Below the pieces are notes generated by a model. That model saw only the letters and a program-made list of their open reading frames with translations, was not told the DNA's origin and did no database searches. This document shows, one piece after another, positions 1 to 10,144 of a stretch of 64,000 nt of DNA (position 1 is its first letter; each line of letters starts with the position of its first letter). A program made the position numbers and the translations under genes. This stretch comes from Sphingomonas paucimobilis NBRC 13935 (GTDB lineage Bacteria > Pseudomonadota > Alphaproteobacteria > Sphingomonadales > Sphingomonadaceae): positions 186,001 to 250,000 of the forward strand of contig NZ_BBJS01000043.1 in the NCBI RefSeq assembly GCF_000739895.2, read 5' to 3'.

Positions 1-1152
1 GTGGAGACGACCCGGAGAATATTCGAAGCCTTCACGCGATCGAAGCCCGACCGGCTGGTCCTCGACAGCCTCTCGGAAATCAGACTGCTGTCGCAGAGCT
101 CGCTTCGCTACCGGCGACAGGTCCTCGCGTTGAAGCACTATTTCGCGGGCCAGGGTACGATCGTGCTGATGCTCGACGACATGACGACGGAGACCGAAGA
201 CAAGACCGTTCACAGCGTCGCGCATGGTGTGGTCTGCCTGGAGGAGCTCGCAAGAGAATACGGTCCGGAGCGCCGGCGGATCAGGGTCGCCAAATATCGC
301 GGGCGAGGCTTTCGCGGCGGCTATCACGACTTCGTCATCGAACGAGGCGGCGCCCGCGTATTTCCGCGCCTGATCTCGGCCGAGCACCGGTCCAGCTTCG
401 AGCGCGACAAGGTCACGACCGAGATCGCCGAACTGGACGCGCTGACGGGGGGTGGTCTGGAGCGTGGATCGAGCGTGCTGATCCTGGGCCCTGCAGGAAC
501 GGGGAAGTCTCTGCTCGTGCTGACGTTCGTCGCTGCGGCCGTGAAGAAAGGAGAGAAGGCGGCGTTGTTCGTGTTCGACGAGGAGGTCGGACTCCTGGCC
601 GAACGGGCAAGAGGGCTTGGAATCGACATCATCGCGATGATGGACGCCGGTGCCTTGCAGGTCGAGCAGATCGACGCCGCCGAGCTCACCCCCGGAGAGC
701 TTTCAGCGCGGGTCCGGAAATGCGTCGAGGAGAATGGCGCGAGGACGGTGGTGGTGGATAGCCTTAATGGTTACCAGGCCGCGATGCCGGGCGAGAACGC
801 CCTGGTGCTGCACATGCACGAGCTGCTGCAGTATCTGAACCGCCAGGGCGCAACGACGTTCGTCACCATCGCGCAGCGCGGGCTGGTCGGCAATACGCAA
901 TCTCCCGTCGATGTCACCTATCTCGCCGACACGGTGATCATGCTGCGCTACTTCGAGGCCCGCGGCCGTCTTCGCCGGGCGATTTCGGTCGTGAAGAAGC
1001 GAACCGGTGCGCATGAAGACACCATTCGCGAATATAGCATTGGCGCCGAAGGGGTCCGGATCGGCGAAGCGCTGGTCTCGTTCCAGGGAATGGCGCGCGG
1101 CGTGTGCAGCCTCTTCGGGGATGCACCTGAGCTGATCGAAGAACGCCATTGA
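1..1152 (+). CDS. KaiC/RadA-like circadian-clock-family ATPase, 5' end cut by window
   Basis: A RecA-fold ATPase of the KaiC superfamily with two tandem domains. The first is incomplete: only its Walker B part (LVLDSLSE, near residue 20) and downstream strands are present, so the gene almost certainly begins before base 1. The second domain has Walker A GPAGTGKS at residues 163-170 and Walker B VVVDSLNG. The stop TGA overlaps the ATG of the histidine kinase by one base, so the two are co-translated and probably act together in signalling. The region matching the autophosphorylated Ser-Thr of cyanobacterial KaiC is not conserved, so a circadian oscillator role is not supported. Family assignment is firm; substrate and role are unknown. 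Confidence 0.85.
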   Translation: METTRRIFEAFTRSKPDRLVLDSLSEIRLLSQSSLRYRRQVLALKHYFAGQGTIVLMLDDMTTETEDKTVHSVAHGVVCLEELAREYGPERRRIRVAKYRGRGFRGGYHDFVIERGGARVFPRLISAEHRSSFERDKVTTEIAELDALTGGGLERGSSVLILGPAGTGKSLLVLTFVAAAVKKGEKAALFVFDEEVGLLAERARGLGIDIIAMMDAGALQVEQIDAAELTPGELSARVRKCVEENGARTVVVDSLNGYQAAMPGENALVLHMHELLQYLNRQGATTFVTIAQRGLVGNTQSPVDVTYLADTVIMLRYFEARGRLRRAISVVKKRTGAHEDTIREYSIGAEGVRIGEALVSFQGMARGVCSLFGDAPELIEERH

Positions 1153-3137
1153 TGCCCGAACATTCCGAGCGCGCGCTGATCCTCGCGCCTTTCGGCCGGG
1201 ATGCAGACGTCGCCGCATCCGTTTTGGCGAACGCGGGCATCACCGCGCTCGAATGTCCCTCGGTCGCCCGGCTGGTCGAGGAGATCCGGGCAGGCGCAGG
1301 CCTCGCGGTGGTCACCTCGGAGGCGCTGATCGGTGCCGACACCGGGTCGCTACAGGCATGGATCGCGGACCAGCCAGAATGGTCCGATTTTCCGTTCGTT
1401 CTGCTCGTGCACCAGGGCAGCGGGCTCGAACGCAACCCCGAGGCTTCCCGCTTGCTGGAGCGGCTCGGGAACGTCAGCTTCCTCGAACGCCCCTTCCATC
1501 CGACTACCCTCATGAGCCTGGCGCGCGCGGCGCTGCGCGCCCGCCGCCGGCAATATGAGGCACGCGCGCGCCTCGAGGAGCTGCGTAGCCTCGCCGGCTC
1601 CCTTGAGCGCAAGGTCGAGGAGCGGACCGCCGAGCTAACGTTGGGCGAAGCGCGGATGCGGGCGATTTTCCAGACCAACAATCAATATCAGCTGCTCATC
1701 GATCTCGATGGGACCGTCCTCGACGCGAACGCCACGGCGCTGGCGGGGATCGAAGCGCGGCTCGAGGATGTGGTCGGCAAGCTCCTCTGGGAGACCCCGT
1801 GGTTCGCGCATTCGCCCGACCTCCACAACGCCGTGAAGGCTGGTGTGCTGCGCGTCGCAGCGGGCGTGAGTTTGCAAAAAGAATTGACCATCCATCTTCC
1901 GATCGGCCCGCGCTCGTTCGACGTGGGCATGCGGCCGATGCGTGGTCCGCAAGGCGATACGCTGGCACTCATCGTGGAAGCGCTCGACATCACCGACCGC
2001 AAGCGTGCCGAGGAGGCGCTCCGTCAGGCGCAGAAGCTCGAGGCGATGGGTCAGCTTACCGGCGGCGTCGCCCACGACTTTAACAACCTGCTGACGCCGA
2101 TGGTGGGCGGGCTAGACATCCTGAGTCGCAGCGGAGTTGGCACGGAGCGCCAGCGCCGCCTCATCGAGGGTGCCATACAGTCGGCCGAGCGGGCGAGGGC
2201 GCTCGTGCAGCGGCTGCTGGCCTTCGCGCGGCAGCAGCCGTTGCAGCTCCGCGCGGTCGATATCGGCACGCTGGTGCGCGGCATGGCCGAACTGGTCGGA
2301 TCGACGATCGGGCCAAGAATCAGCCTGGTGATCGAGATGCCGGAAGGGCTGCCTTCCGCACGCGCCGATCACAACCAGGTCGAGATGGCGCTCCTCAACC
2401 TTTGCGTGAACGCGAGGGACGCGATGCCCGAAGGGGGCACGCTCCGCATCTCGGCATCTGCCCGGCATCTCAGCGCGGAAAATGATGAGGGCCTGAGCGC
2501 CGGCAGCTATATCAGCCTCGCGGTCTCGGATACCGGGATCGGTATGGATGAGGAGACGGCCAAGCGAGCCGTGGAGCCGTTCTTTTCGACCAAGGGGCTG
2601 GGCAAGGGGACAGGGCTTGGCCTTTCGATGGCGCATGGCCTTGCGCGGCAACTCGGCGGAACCCTCACGATCACGACCGCTCCCGATGCAGGGACCCGGG
2701 TGGAGATTCTCCTTCCCGTGTCGACGGAGACCCCGCAGCGCGCGGCGCCAAAGATCGAGGGAGTGCTGCCCCAGGAGGGAACCGCCCTTCTTGTCGACGA
2801 TGACGATCTCGTCCGCTCGAGCATCAGCCAGATGCTTTCCGCGATCGGCTATGAGGTGACCGAGGCGAAATCGGCGGAGGACGCCCTGGAGCTGGTGAAG
2901 TGCGGCATGAACCCGAGCGTCGTGGTCACCGATCATCTGATGACAGGGATGTCGGGCGTTGCCCTCGGCCGCGCGCTGCGCGCGCGCACACCCGTCCTGA
3001 TCGTCTCGGGCTATGCCGAGAGCAGCGAGATCACTCCGGACTTTCCGCGCCTCATGAAGCCCTTTCGGCAGGACGAACTGGCCGCGAAACTTGCCGAAAT
3101 CCGGGCGGCGGCGAGCGCGAGCGGTGACACCGCCTAG
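1152..3137 (+). CDS. Hybrid histidine kinase (pseudo-receiver, PAS, HisKA, HATPase, receiver)
   Basis: A 661-residue sensor kinase without membrane segments, so probably cytoplasmic. Residues 1-130 resemble a receiver domain but lack a clear phospho-acceptor Asp. A coiled linker and a PAS domain (about 175-290) follow, then the H-box AHDFNNLL with His308, then a HATPase domain (NLCVNARDAMPEG, DTGIGMDEE, GTGLGLSM). A C-terminal receiver starts near residue 535 with phospho-acceptor Asp594 in VVVTDHLMTG. The ATG at 1152 is preferred over a TTG three bases earlier because it overlaps the KaiC-like stop. This ATPase/kinase pairing suggests that the KaiC-like protein modulates the kinase. No output regulator is adjacent. 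Confidence 0.85.
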   Translation: MPEHSERALILAPFGRDADVAASVLANAGITALECPSVARLVEEIRAGAGLAVVTSEALIGADTGSLQAWIADQPEWSDFPFVLLVHQGSGLERNPEASRLLERLGNVSFLERPFHPTTLMSLARAALRARRRQYEARARLEELRSLAGSLERKVEERTAELTLGEARMRAIFQTNNQYQLLIDLDGTVLDANATALAGIEARLEDVVGKLLWETPWFAHSPDLHNAVKAGVLRVAAGVSLQKELTIHLPIGPRSFDVGMRPMRGPQGDTLALIVEALDITDRKRAEEALRQAQKLEAMGQLTGGVAHDFNNLLTPMVGGLDILSRSGVGTERQRRLIEGAIQSAERARALVQRLLAFARQQPLQLRAVDIGTLVRGMAELVGSTIGPRISLVIEMPEGLPSARADHNQVEMALLNLCVNARDAMPEGGTLRISASARHLSAENDEGLSAGSYISLAVSDTGIGMDEETAKRAVEPFFSTKGLGKGTGLGLSMAHGLARQLGGTLTITTAPDAGTRVEILLPVSTETPQRAAPKIEGVLPQEGTALLVDDDDLVRSSISQMLSAIGYEVTEAKSAEDALELVKCGMNPSVVVTDHLMTGMSGVALGRALRARTPVLIVSGYAESSEITPDFPRLMKPFRQDELAAKLAEIRAAASASGDTA

Positions 3138-3160
3138 ACGAAAGGCACTGGGTGTTCGGA

Positions 3161-3180
3161 TGGGGGCCTTGCGGCCCCCA
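3161..3180. terminator. Bidirectional hairpin between the kinase and groEL
   Basis: A perfect 8-bp GC-rich stem (TGGGGGCC / GGCCCCCA) with a TTGC loop lies between the converging kinase and groEL stop codons. ATCCTTT follows on the plus strand, and the position suits both transcripts. Confidence 0.7.
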
Positions 3181-3185
3181 ATCCT

Positions 3186-4853
<1,668 letters not shown>

Positions 4854-5159
4854 CTATTTCGACGACGCTTCGGTCTCGACGATCCCGAGGATGTCGCTCT
4901 CTTTCATGATGAGCAGTTCCTCACCGTCGATCTTGACCTCGCTGCCGGACCATTTGCCGAAAAGGACGCGATCGCCGGCCTTGACGGACAGCTCGACGAG
5001 CTTGCCGGTCTCGTCGCGGGCGCCGGGCCCGACGGCGACGACCTCGCCCTCCTGAGGCTTCTCCTTGGCAGTGTCGGGGATGATGATGCCGCCGGCCGTC
5101 TTTTCCTCGGCTTCGATGCGACGCACGGCGACACGGTCGTGCAGGGGACGGAAATGCAT
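4854..5159 (-). CDS. groES: Co-chaperonin GroES (10 kDa)
   Basis: A 101-residue co-chaperonin. It starts [14 protein letters not shown] and has the mobile-loop region [17 protein letters not shown] near residues 18-35, which contacts GroEL. A strong GGAGG ribosome site lies about 6 bases before the ATG. A second ATG four bases upstream is out of frame and was rejected. It is the first gene of a groES-groEL operon behind a CIRCE element. The tail (VETEASSK) is slightly longer than usual. Confidence 0.97.
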   Translation of the reverse strand: MHFRPLHDRVAVRRIEAEEKTAGGIIIPDTAKEKPQEGEVVAVGPGARDETGKLVELSVKAGDRVLFGKWSGSEVKIDGEELLIMKESDILGIVETEASSK

Positions 5160-5227
5160 GCATTACCTCCAAAGCAGATCATGATGTGATGACCCTCCCG
5201 TTCGCGGGGAACGGTCGGTTTCGGCAG

Positions 5228-5256
5228 AGCTAGGAAGACGACTTTCGACCATCAAG
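5228..5256 (-). promoter_or_regulatory. Candidate heat-shock (RpoH-type) promoter for groES
   Basis: Reading the minus strand there is CTTG, then 18 bases, then CCTAGCT, close to the alphaproteobacterial RpoH pattern CTTG-N17/18-CYTATNT with one mismatch in the -10. It would start transcription near 5221, about 60 bases before the groES ATG. This is a by-eye match only. Confidence 0.4.
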
Positions 5257-5273
5257 AGATCTGCCGCACGTTC

Positions 5274-5300
5274 CTGGCACTTCACCCATGTGAGTGCCAA
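5274..5300 (-). promoter_or_regulatory. CIRCE element (HrcA operator) upstream of groESL
   Basis: The minus strand reads TTGGCACTC, a 9-base spacer, then AAGTGCCAG. This is the CIRCE layout (TTAGCACTC-N9-GAGTGCTAA) with four substitutions, and it keeps the GGCACT/AGTGCC core symmetry. HrcA repressor binding here is inferred from the motif; no hrcA gene is in the window. It lies upstream of the RpoH-like promoter but downstream of where a promoter driven from the CTGA site at 5361 would start. Confidence 0.75.
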
Positions 5301-5360
5301 TGCGCATGCACGTTCGCGCAGCGCACGAGCGGACATTGCCTCGAGAGTCGCGGCGACGAG

Positions 5361-5374
5361 GTGATGTAGATCAG
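5361..5374. promoter_or_regulatory. FNR-type palindrome between groES and the Bax-inhibitor gene (one mismatch)
   Basis: GTGA-TGTAGA-TCAG, one base off the CTGA-N6-TCAG motif repeated across this region. On the plus strand GCTACG begins exactly 20 bases after the site (5395-5400), and on the minus strand a GCAATG-like hexamer lies at similar spacing. It could serve either divergent gene. Confidence 0.5.
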
Positions 5375-5645
5375 CGGGCGATTGCGGCCGATTCGCTACG
5401 GCACTGCTCAAGAGGACCGCAAGACTTCGGCAAGGACGGACAGCCCGTGATCTCGCTTGGTTCAGTGCTCCAAAGGTGGGTGACGCGATGGCCCCTGCCG
5501 ATCGTGGACGCGGGCGCTGTGCAGCGCTCGACGAGCCTTCAAAGGTCCGGAACGCCGCGAACTGCTCCCGGACCGTGTCGGAAGGCGCAAGGCCGGACCC
5601 GCACGTGCTTCCTCGATCGCTGCACCATCCGTTGGAGATTTGCAG
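5375..5645. other. Non-coding leader before the Bax-inhibitor gene
   Basis: About 270 bases with no convincing gene. Short open frames here lack ribosome sites and recognisable products. Apart from a possible promoter hexamer at 5395-5400 and the GGAG ribosome site at about 5634, nothing structured was seen. Confidence 0.5.
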
Positions 5646-6374
5646 ATGAACACGCCAATTGAAAGTTCTGGCGCGGATTTGCACGGCGCCTCGCGGCGCG
5701 CGGTGGCTTACGACGCCGGTCTTCGCCGTTACATGCTTGGTATCTATCGCACGATGGCCCTGGGACTGGTCCTTACCGGGCTTGTCGCCTCCCTCGTCGC
5801 CAGCACCCCAGCTCTCTATCAACCGATCTTCAACACGCCCCTCAAATGGGTCGTGATGCTGGCGCCGCTCGCCTTCGTCCTGTTCTTCTCCTTCCGCGTC
5901 GAGCAAATGAGCGCCAACACTGCGCGGATCGCCTTTTATTCATTCGCGGCCATCATGGGACTGTCGCTGGCCAGCGTCTTCCTGGTGTTCACCGGCACCA
6001 GCATCGCGCTGGCGTTCTTCTCGGCCGCCGCCCTGTTCGCGACGATGTGCCTGTGGGGCTATACGACCAATGTCGACCTCTCGCGCTGGTCGACCTTCCT
6101 CATGGTCGGGCTTGTCGGCGTCATCATCGCGAGCCTGATCAACCTGTTCCTCGCCTCCGACACGCTGCAGTTCGCCGTTTCGATCATCGGCGTGCTGGTG
6201 TTCACCGGCCTGACCGCCTGGGACAGCCAGCGATTGAAGAGCCAATACTTCGCCTATGCGGGCACCGAATCCGGCGAGAAGCTGGCCGTGATGGGGGCGC
6301 TGTCCCTTTATCTGGATCTCATCAACCTGTTCCAGCTGCTGCTGAACCTGATCGGGGAGCGTCAGCGAGCATAG
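5646..6374 (+). CDS. Bax inhibitor-1 / YccA family membrane protein
   Basis: A 242-residue inner-membrane protein of the BI-1/YccA/YbhL family with seven predicted hydrophobic segments after a polar N terminus (DAGLRRYMLGIYRTMALGL). The family signature appears as TAWDSQRLKSQY near residue 200, and LSLYLDLINLFQLLLNL closes the protein as in typical members. YccA modulates FtsH proteolysis in E. coli, while other members behave as calcium-leak channels; which applies here is unknown. The ATG at 5646 fits the GGAG ribosome site better than an in-frame TTG two codons earlier. It is followed by hdeD on the same strand, 47 bases on. Confidence 0.9.
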   Translation: MNTPIESSGADLHGASRRAVAYDAGLRRYMLGIYRTMALGLVLTGLVASLVASTPALYQPIFNTPLKWVVMLAPLAFVLFFSFRVEQMSANTARIAFYSFAAIMGLSLASVFLVFTGTSIALAFFSAAALFATMCLWGYTTNVDLSRWSTFLMVGLVGVIIASLINLFLASDTLQFAVSIIGVLVFTGLTAWDSQRLKSQYFAYAGTESGEKLAVMGALSLYLDLINLFQLLLNLIGERQRA

Positions 6375-6421
6375 CGACGTCGCGTCGCCGTCCTATCGGC
6401 CCGCAGAAAAGGGAGGCTTTC

Positions 6422-7036
6422 GTGGTTCGAGTTAAGATCAACGCCGTTTCCGACGAGCCCGAAGCGGTCAGCCAGCCGATGTTGGGGACACTGCGCCGCA
6501 ACTGGGGATGGATCGTCTTTCGCGGTGTCCTCGCGCTGGCGCTTGGCGTGGTATCCTTCCTGTTCCCGCTCAGCGCCCTGTTCGCCTTTGCGATGGTATT
6601 CGCCGCCTATGCCGGTGCCGATGGAATCCTTTCCATGGTCGCGGCGGTGCGCGGCGCCCGGCGTAAGGAGGAGCGCTGGTGGGCCTACGTGATCCGCGGG
6701 ATCATCGGCATCGCGACTGCGGTCCTGTTCGTGCTGATGCCCGAGGTCATGACCGTTGGCTACGCTCTCGTCACGCTTGTCATGCTGGCGATCTGGGCGA
6801 TTGTGACCGGCACCCTCGAGATTGTCGCAGCAACGAGCCTGCGCAAGGAGATCAGCGGCGAGTGGTTGATGGGGCTCTCAGGTGCCCTCTCCGTCGTTCT
6901 CGGGATCGTGATCATCATCCTGCTGGTCCTCGATCCCCTCACGACCTTGCCTTCGGCCGCATGGGTGATCGGCTCCTACGCGATCTTCGCCGGCGTGGTC
7001 CTTCTGGGGCTTGGCTTCAAGCTTCGGCGGGCCTGA
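6422..7036 (+). CDS. hdeD: HdeD family acid-resistance membrane protein
   Basis: A 204-residue inner-membrane protein with six hydrophobic segments arranged as three hairpins, the HdeD layout (NWGWIVFRGVLALALGVVSF, then paired helices). HdeD is linked to acid resistance at high cell density and is a standard member of the transmissible locus of stress tolerance. The GTG start is placed by GGGAGG 5-6 bases upstream. The frame stays open far upstream inside the previous gene, but that part is a shadow of the Bax-inhibitor gene. Confidence 0.88.
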   Translation: MVRVKINAVSDEPEAVSQPMLGTLRRNWGWIVFRGVLALALGVVSFLFPLSALFAFAMVFAAYAGADGILSMVAAVRGARRKEERWWAYVIRGIIGIATAVLFVLMPEVMTVGYALVTLVMLAIWAIVTGTLEIVAATSLRKEISGEWLMGLSGALSVVLGIVIIILLVLDPLTTLPSAAWVIGSYAIFAGVVLLGLGFKLRRA

Positions 7037-7048
7037 ATCCGCCGATTG

Positions 7049-7084
7049 CCGCGGGAGCCGGTGCTCTCCTGGAGGCGCCCGCGG
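7049..7084 (+). terminator. Hairpin after hdeD
   Basis: CCGCGGG pairs with CCCGCGG across a 22-base loop, followed by AAAAGC, 12 bases after the hdeD stop. There is no T-run, so termination is only inferred. Confidence 0.4.
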
Positions 7085-7143
7085 AAAAGCACCGGGCGGC
7101 GAGAGCCGCTCGGTGCATCCCCACACCGCAAAACATCCACTGG

Positions 7144-7157
7144 CTGATCTGAATCAG
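7144..7157 (+). promoter_or_regulatory. CTGA-N6-TCAG palindrome upstream of a 55-residue protein gene
   Basis: Exact CTGA-TCTGAA-TCAG, 85 bases before the small-protein ATG. A GAATAC hexamer begins at 7181, 23 bases after the site, slightly further than at the other copies. Confidence 0.7.
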
Positions 7158-7242
7158 TTCTCCTTCTCGCACGATGGAGAGAATACCCAGTTGAACGGCC
7201 CGCCCCCTAGTCGCGGCGCGGCTTTGCTGAAGGAGAAAGACG

Positions 7243-7410
7243 ATGCCGACTCCCAAGGCGCGGGACGAACGTGCCGAAGACGAAAAGCCGGAAACAGAGG
7301 CCGGCGAGGATATGATCGAGGAAGAAGCGGGGGCCGACGATCTGGACCCTGTCGACGAGGCGATCATCGAATCGTTTCCGGCGAGCGATCCGCCCGGATG
7401 GACCCTCTAG
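7243..7410 (+). CDS. Small acidic protein (55 residues) with FPASDPP motif
   Basis: A 55-residue, strongly acidic, soluble protein beginning MPTPKARDERAEDEK and ending with the motif ESFPASDPPGWTL. The tail FPASDPP recurs in small uncharacterised proteins of many Proteobacteria, often beside stress genes. That is a family recollection, not something visible here. A good ribosome site (AAGGAG, about 8 bases before ATG) and an exact CTGA-N6-TCAG site upstream support expression. It sits 69 bases before an antiporter gene in the same direction. Function is unknown. Confidence 0.75.
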   Translation: MPTPKARDERAEDEKPETEAGEDMIEEEAGADDLDPVDEAIIESFPASDPPGWTL

Positions 7411-7479
7411 AGGATTCTCGCGACTCTTCGATCTTCGCGAGCTCGAAAGCGGTTTGATCAGGCGAGAGGTGTACGAGCC

Positions 7480-9186
7480 ATGCTTCACCATCTTCTCGCC
7501 GATGCCGTGATCCTCATCCTTGCGTCTTTGGCGTTCGTCGCCCTCTTCACGAAGTTGCGGCTTTCGTCGATCGCCGGTTATCTTTTTGCGGGTGCGCTCG
7601 TCGGCCCATACGGGCTGCATCTGGTCGCCGCGAACGAGGGCACCCGTTTCCTGGGCGAGCTCGGCATCGCCGCGCTGATGTTCGTCATCGGCTTCGAGTT
7701 CTCCTGGCCCCGCATCGTCGCCGCGCGGCGTTTGGTCTTCGTGGTTGGCCTGCTTCAGGTGAGCCTGACTGCTTCGTTGGTTGCAGGCGCCGCTCTCCTG
7801 GCAGGGCTCTCCCTGACCGCATCGCTGATACTGGGATTTGCGCTGGCGCATTCGTCGAGCGCGATCATCCACAAGCAGCTGCTCGATCAGGAGGAAGTCA
7901 CAACGGCCCACGGCATCACGACGACCGGGATCCTGCTGTTTCAGGATCTGGCCGCACTGCCGGCGCTGCTGCTCGTCGGTGCGATGGCCTCGGGTGCTGA
8001 GCACGACCTCGCTCCTTTGCTGCTGCGTCTTGGCGCCGCTGTCGTCATCTTTGCCGGGGCGGCCCTCTTCGCCCGCCGGACGATCGGCCGGATTTTTGAC
8101 TGGGTCGCCCGATCACGCTCGAACGAGCCGCTGATGCTGGCCGGGCTCGGGCTCGTGGCGGGCGTCGCGCTGATTGCGGAGTCGATCGGGCTTTCGCTGG
8201 CGGTTGCCGCCTTCATCGTCGGCATGGTCGTTGCCGAGAGCAACTATCGCCATCACCTCGCAGACGAGCTCCGTCCGCTACGCGACATTTTCCTCGGCCT
8301 CTTCTTCCTCACGATCGGCATGAGCGTGGACTGGTCCATCGTTATCACCGAACCTGTGGCCACGGCCGGTGCGCTGCTCGTGCTCGTCCTTGTGAAGTTC
8401 GCTATCGTCTTCGCCCTCGTGCGGCTAAGCGGCGCCGAGCGCAGCTCGGCGTTGCGGACAGCCCTCATCCTTGCCCATGGTGGCGAGATCTCGCTGCTCA
8501 TCCTGATGCAGGCGATTGGCGGCGGCCTGCTGCCCGAGGAGGTGGCGCAACCTGCAATGGCCGGAACCGCGGTCAGCATTTTCCTCGCCCCTTTCCTGAT
8601 CCAGTTCAATCGGCGCATCGTGACCGAGGTCATCGCTGCGCCTGAGATCGCGGGTGATCCCGAAGGGATGATCGGGGGGGCGCAAGGAAATCTGCGGAAC
8701 CACGTCGTCCTGGCAGGCTGTGGGCCTGTGGGGCGCCTCGTTGGTAAGGTGCTGAAAGCCAGCGGCGTTCCCTACATCGCGATCGAGCGAGACGTGGATC
8801 GGCTTCGGATCGCGCAGCGCGAGGGACATCCGGTCATCTTCGGTGACGCCACCCGCTACGGTGTCCTGGAAGCTGCCGGCGTCGAGGACGCGGGAGCCGT
8901 GGTCTGCCTTCTGAACAGCGAGGCTCGGCTGGAGGAGCTTGTCCGGCATGTGCGGCAGCTCAACCCTGCGGTCCCCGTCCTCGTCAGCACCAGGGACGAC
9001 CGGGGGCTCAGGCCACTCGTGAAGGCGGGCGCCACCCACATTTTCCCAGAGAGCCAGGCTGCAGGACTTGGCCTGGCGGCTCAGACGTTCATCGCGCTTG
9101 GGGTCCCTCCGGCCGAAGCGCTCGCTCGCGTTCGGGCGATCCGTGTCAGGCTCAATCCCGAACTTCGAGCGCTGCGACCAGTATGA
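7480..9186 (+). CDS. KefB-type monovalent cation:proton antiporter (CPA2) with TrkA-N domain
   Basis: A 568-residue inner-membrane exchanger. Residues 1-380 form about 12 hydrophobic segments of the Na+/H+ exchanger fold (SSIAGYLFAGALVGP, then LGIAALMFVIGFEF). Residues 400-520 are a Rossmann-type RCK/TrkA-N domain (VVLAGCGPVGRLVG, then IERD and GDATRYGVLEAAG) that binds nucleotide and gates transport. KefB/KefC proteins protect against electrophiles by potassium efflux; cation specificity here is inferred from the family. A KefB homologue is also part of the transmissible stress-tolerance locus. It is co-directional with the UspA gene 47 bases downstream. Confidence 0.9.
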   Translation: MLHHLLADAVILILASLAFVALFTKLRLSSIAGYLFAGALVGPYGLHLVAANEGTRFLGELGIAALMFVIGFEFSWPRIVAARRLVFVVGLLQVSLTASLVAGAALLAGLSLTASLILGFALAHSSSAIIHKQLLDQEEVTTAHGITTTGILLFQDLAALPALLLVGAMASGAEHDLAPLLLRLGAAVVIFAGAALFARRTIGRIFDWVARSRSNEPLMLAGLGLVAGVALIAESIGLSLAVAAFIVGMVVAESNYRHHLADELRPLRDIFLGLFFLTIGMSVDWSIVITEPVATAGALLVLVLVKFAIVFALVRLSGAERSSALRTALILAHGGEISLLILMQAIGGGLLPEEVAQPAMAGTAVSIFLAPFLIQFNRRIVTEVIAAPEIAGDPEGMIGGAQGNLRNHVVLAGCGPVGRLVGKVLKASGVPYIAIERDVDRLRIAQREGHPVIFGDATRYGVLEAAGVEDAGAVVCLLNSEARLEELVRHVRQLNPAVPVLVSTRDDRGLRPLVKAGATHIFPESQAAGLGLAAQTFIALGVPPAEALARVRAIRVRLNPELRALRPV

Positions 9187-9233
9187 CTCATCGCAGGTCC
9201 TCAGCCTGCATGTCCCGCTAAAGGAGCTTCTCG

Positions 9234-10064
9234 ATGGTGTATCGCGACCTCTTGCTTCAGCTGACGACTTACCCCAAGCCGACGCCGGATTCTTTCATTG
9301 AGGCGGCGGCGGCGTTGGCGAACAGGTTCGACGCGCGGCTCTCGGGAGTGATCTGCCAGGTGGAGCTTCCGCCGGTCTCCAACTTCCTCGCTGATCGGCT
9401 CGTGGGTGCCAGCGCAATCATCGCCGGCGAGAACGCGAAGAGCAGCGAGAATTGCCGGCATGTCGAGGAGCGATTCCGCGCGATTGTTCCGCCTGCTTCA
9501 CAGGGAGAGCTGTTACCCGTTCACTGCAAGGCCCTGGTGAGCGCCTTGCAGATCGCGCCGCATTCAAGGGTCTTCGACCTTACCATCGTTCCGAGCTTCG
9601 GCGCTTCCGAGGCCATCGCAGAAGATCTTGTGTTCGATGCCGGCCGGCCGGTGCTGCTGCTTCCCGCCCAAGATGGATTGCCGTTACTCGGCCTCGATGC
9701 GGTCGTGATCGGATGGGATGGTGGCCGTGCCGCCGCCAGAGCGGTGGCGGACGCGCTTCCGATCTGCGTCGTCGCCAAGTCGGTCAAAGTGGTGACGATC
9801 ACTGGGGAAAAGTCGCTGAAGGCAGATCTGCAAGCTTCCCTCGAACGGCATCTAAAGGCTCACGGCATCCAGCCCGAGATGATCGAGCACCATGCGGAAG
9901 GCGCGAATGCCGGGACGCAGCTCCTCGAGTTTTGCCGGCGCTCAGGGGCGGGCATCCTGGTGATGGGCGCCTACGGCCATTCGCAATTTCGCGAGTTCAT
10001 CCTGGGTGGCGCCACACGAACAATCCTTGCGGCGGCCGACCTGCCGATCCTGATGTCCCACTGA
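9234..10064 (+). CDS. Universal stress protein (tandem UspA)
   Basis: A 276-residue cytoplasmic protein with two UspA-type domains. The C-terminal one keeps the nucleotide-binding signature near residues 243-265 (GAYGHSQFREFILGGATRTI, of the G-2x-G-9x-G-S/T type). The N-terminal half is degenerate. TAAAGGAG about 7 bases before the ATG supports this start. It follows the antiporter in a likely two-gene unit; UspA and Kef-type proteins are often coupled. A second tandem UspA lies at 36,627. Confidence 0.9.
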   Translation: MVYRDLLLQLTTYPKPTPDSFIEAAAALANRFDARLSGVICQVELPPVSNFLADRLVGASAIIAGENAKSSENCRHVEERFRAIVPPASQGELLPVHCKALVSALQIAPHSRVFDLTIVPSFGASEAIAEDLVFDAGRPVLLLPAQDGLPLLGLDAVVIGWDGGRAAARAVADALPICVVAKSVKVVTITGEKSLKADLQASLERHLKAHGIQPEMIEHHAEGANAGTQLLEFCRRSGAGILVMGAYGHSQFREFILGGATRTILAAADLPILMSH

Positions 10065-10144
10065 ACCGGCTGGGGTATGCACTCCGGACGGTGAGACTCG
10101 TGGATCGTCCCAGGACCTGGCTAAGGAATAGACGCGATCGCCGT

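Noticed and set aside
1..1152. A true circadian KaiC
   Set aside because: No KaiA or KaiB gene is seen and the Ser-Thr phosphorylation pair is not conserved.
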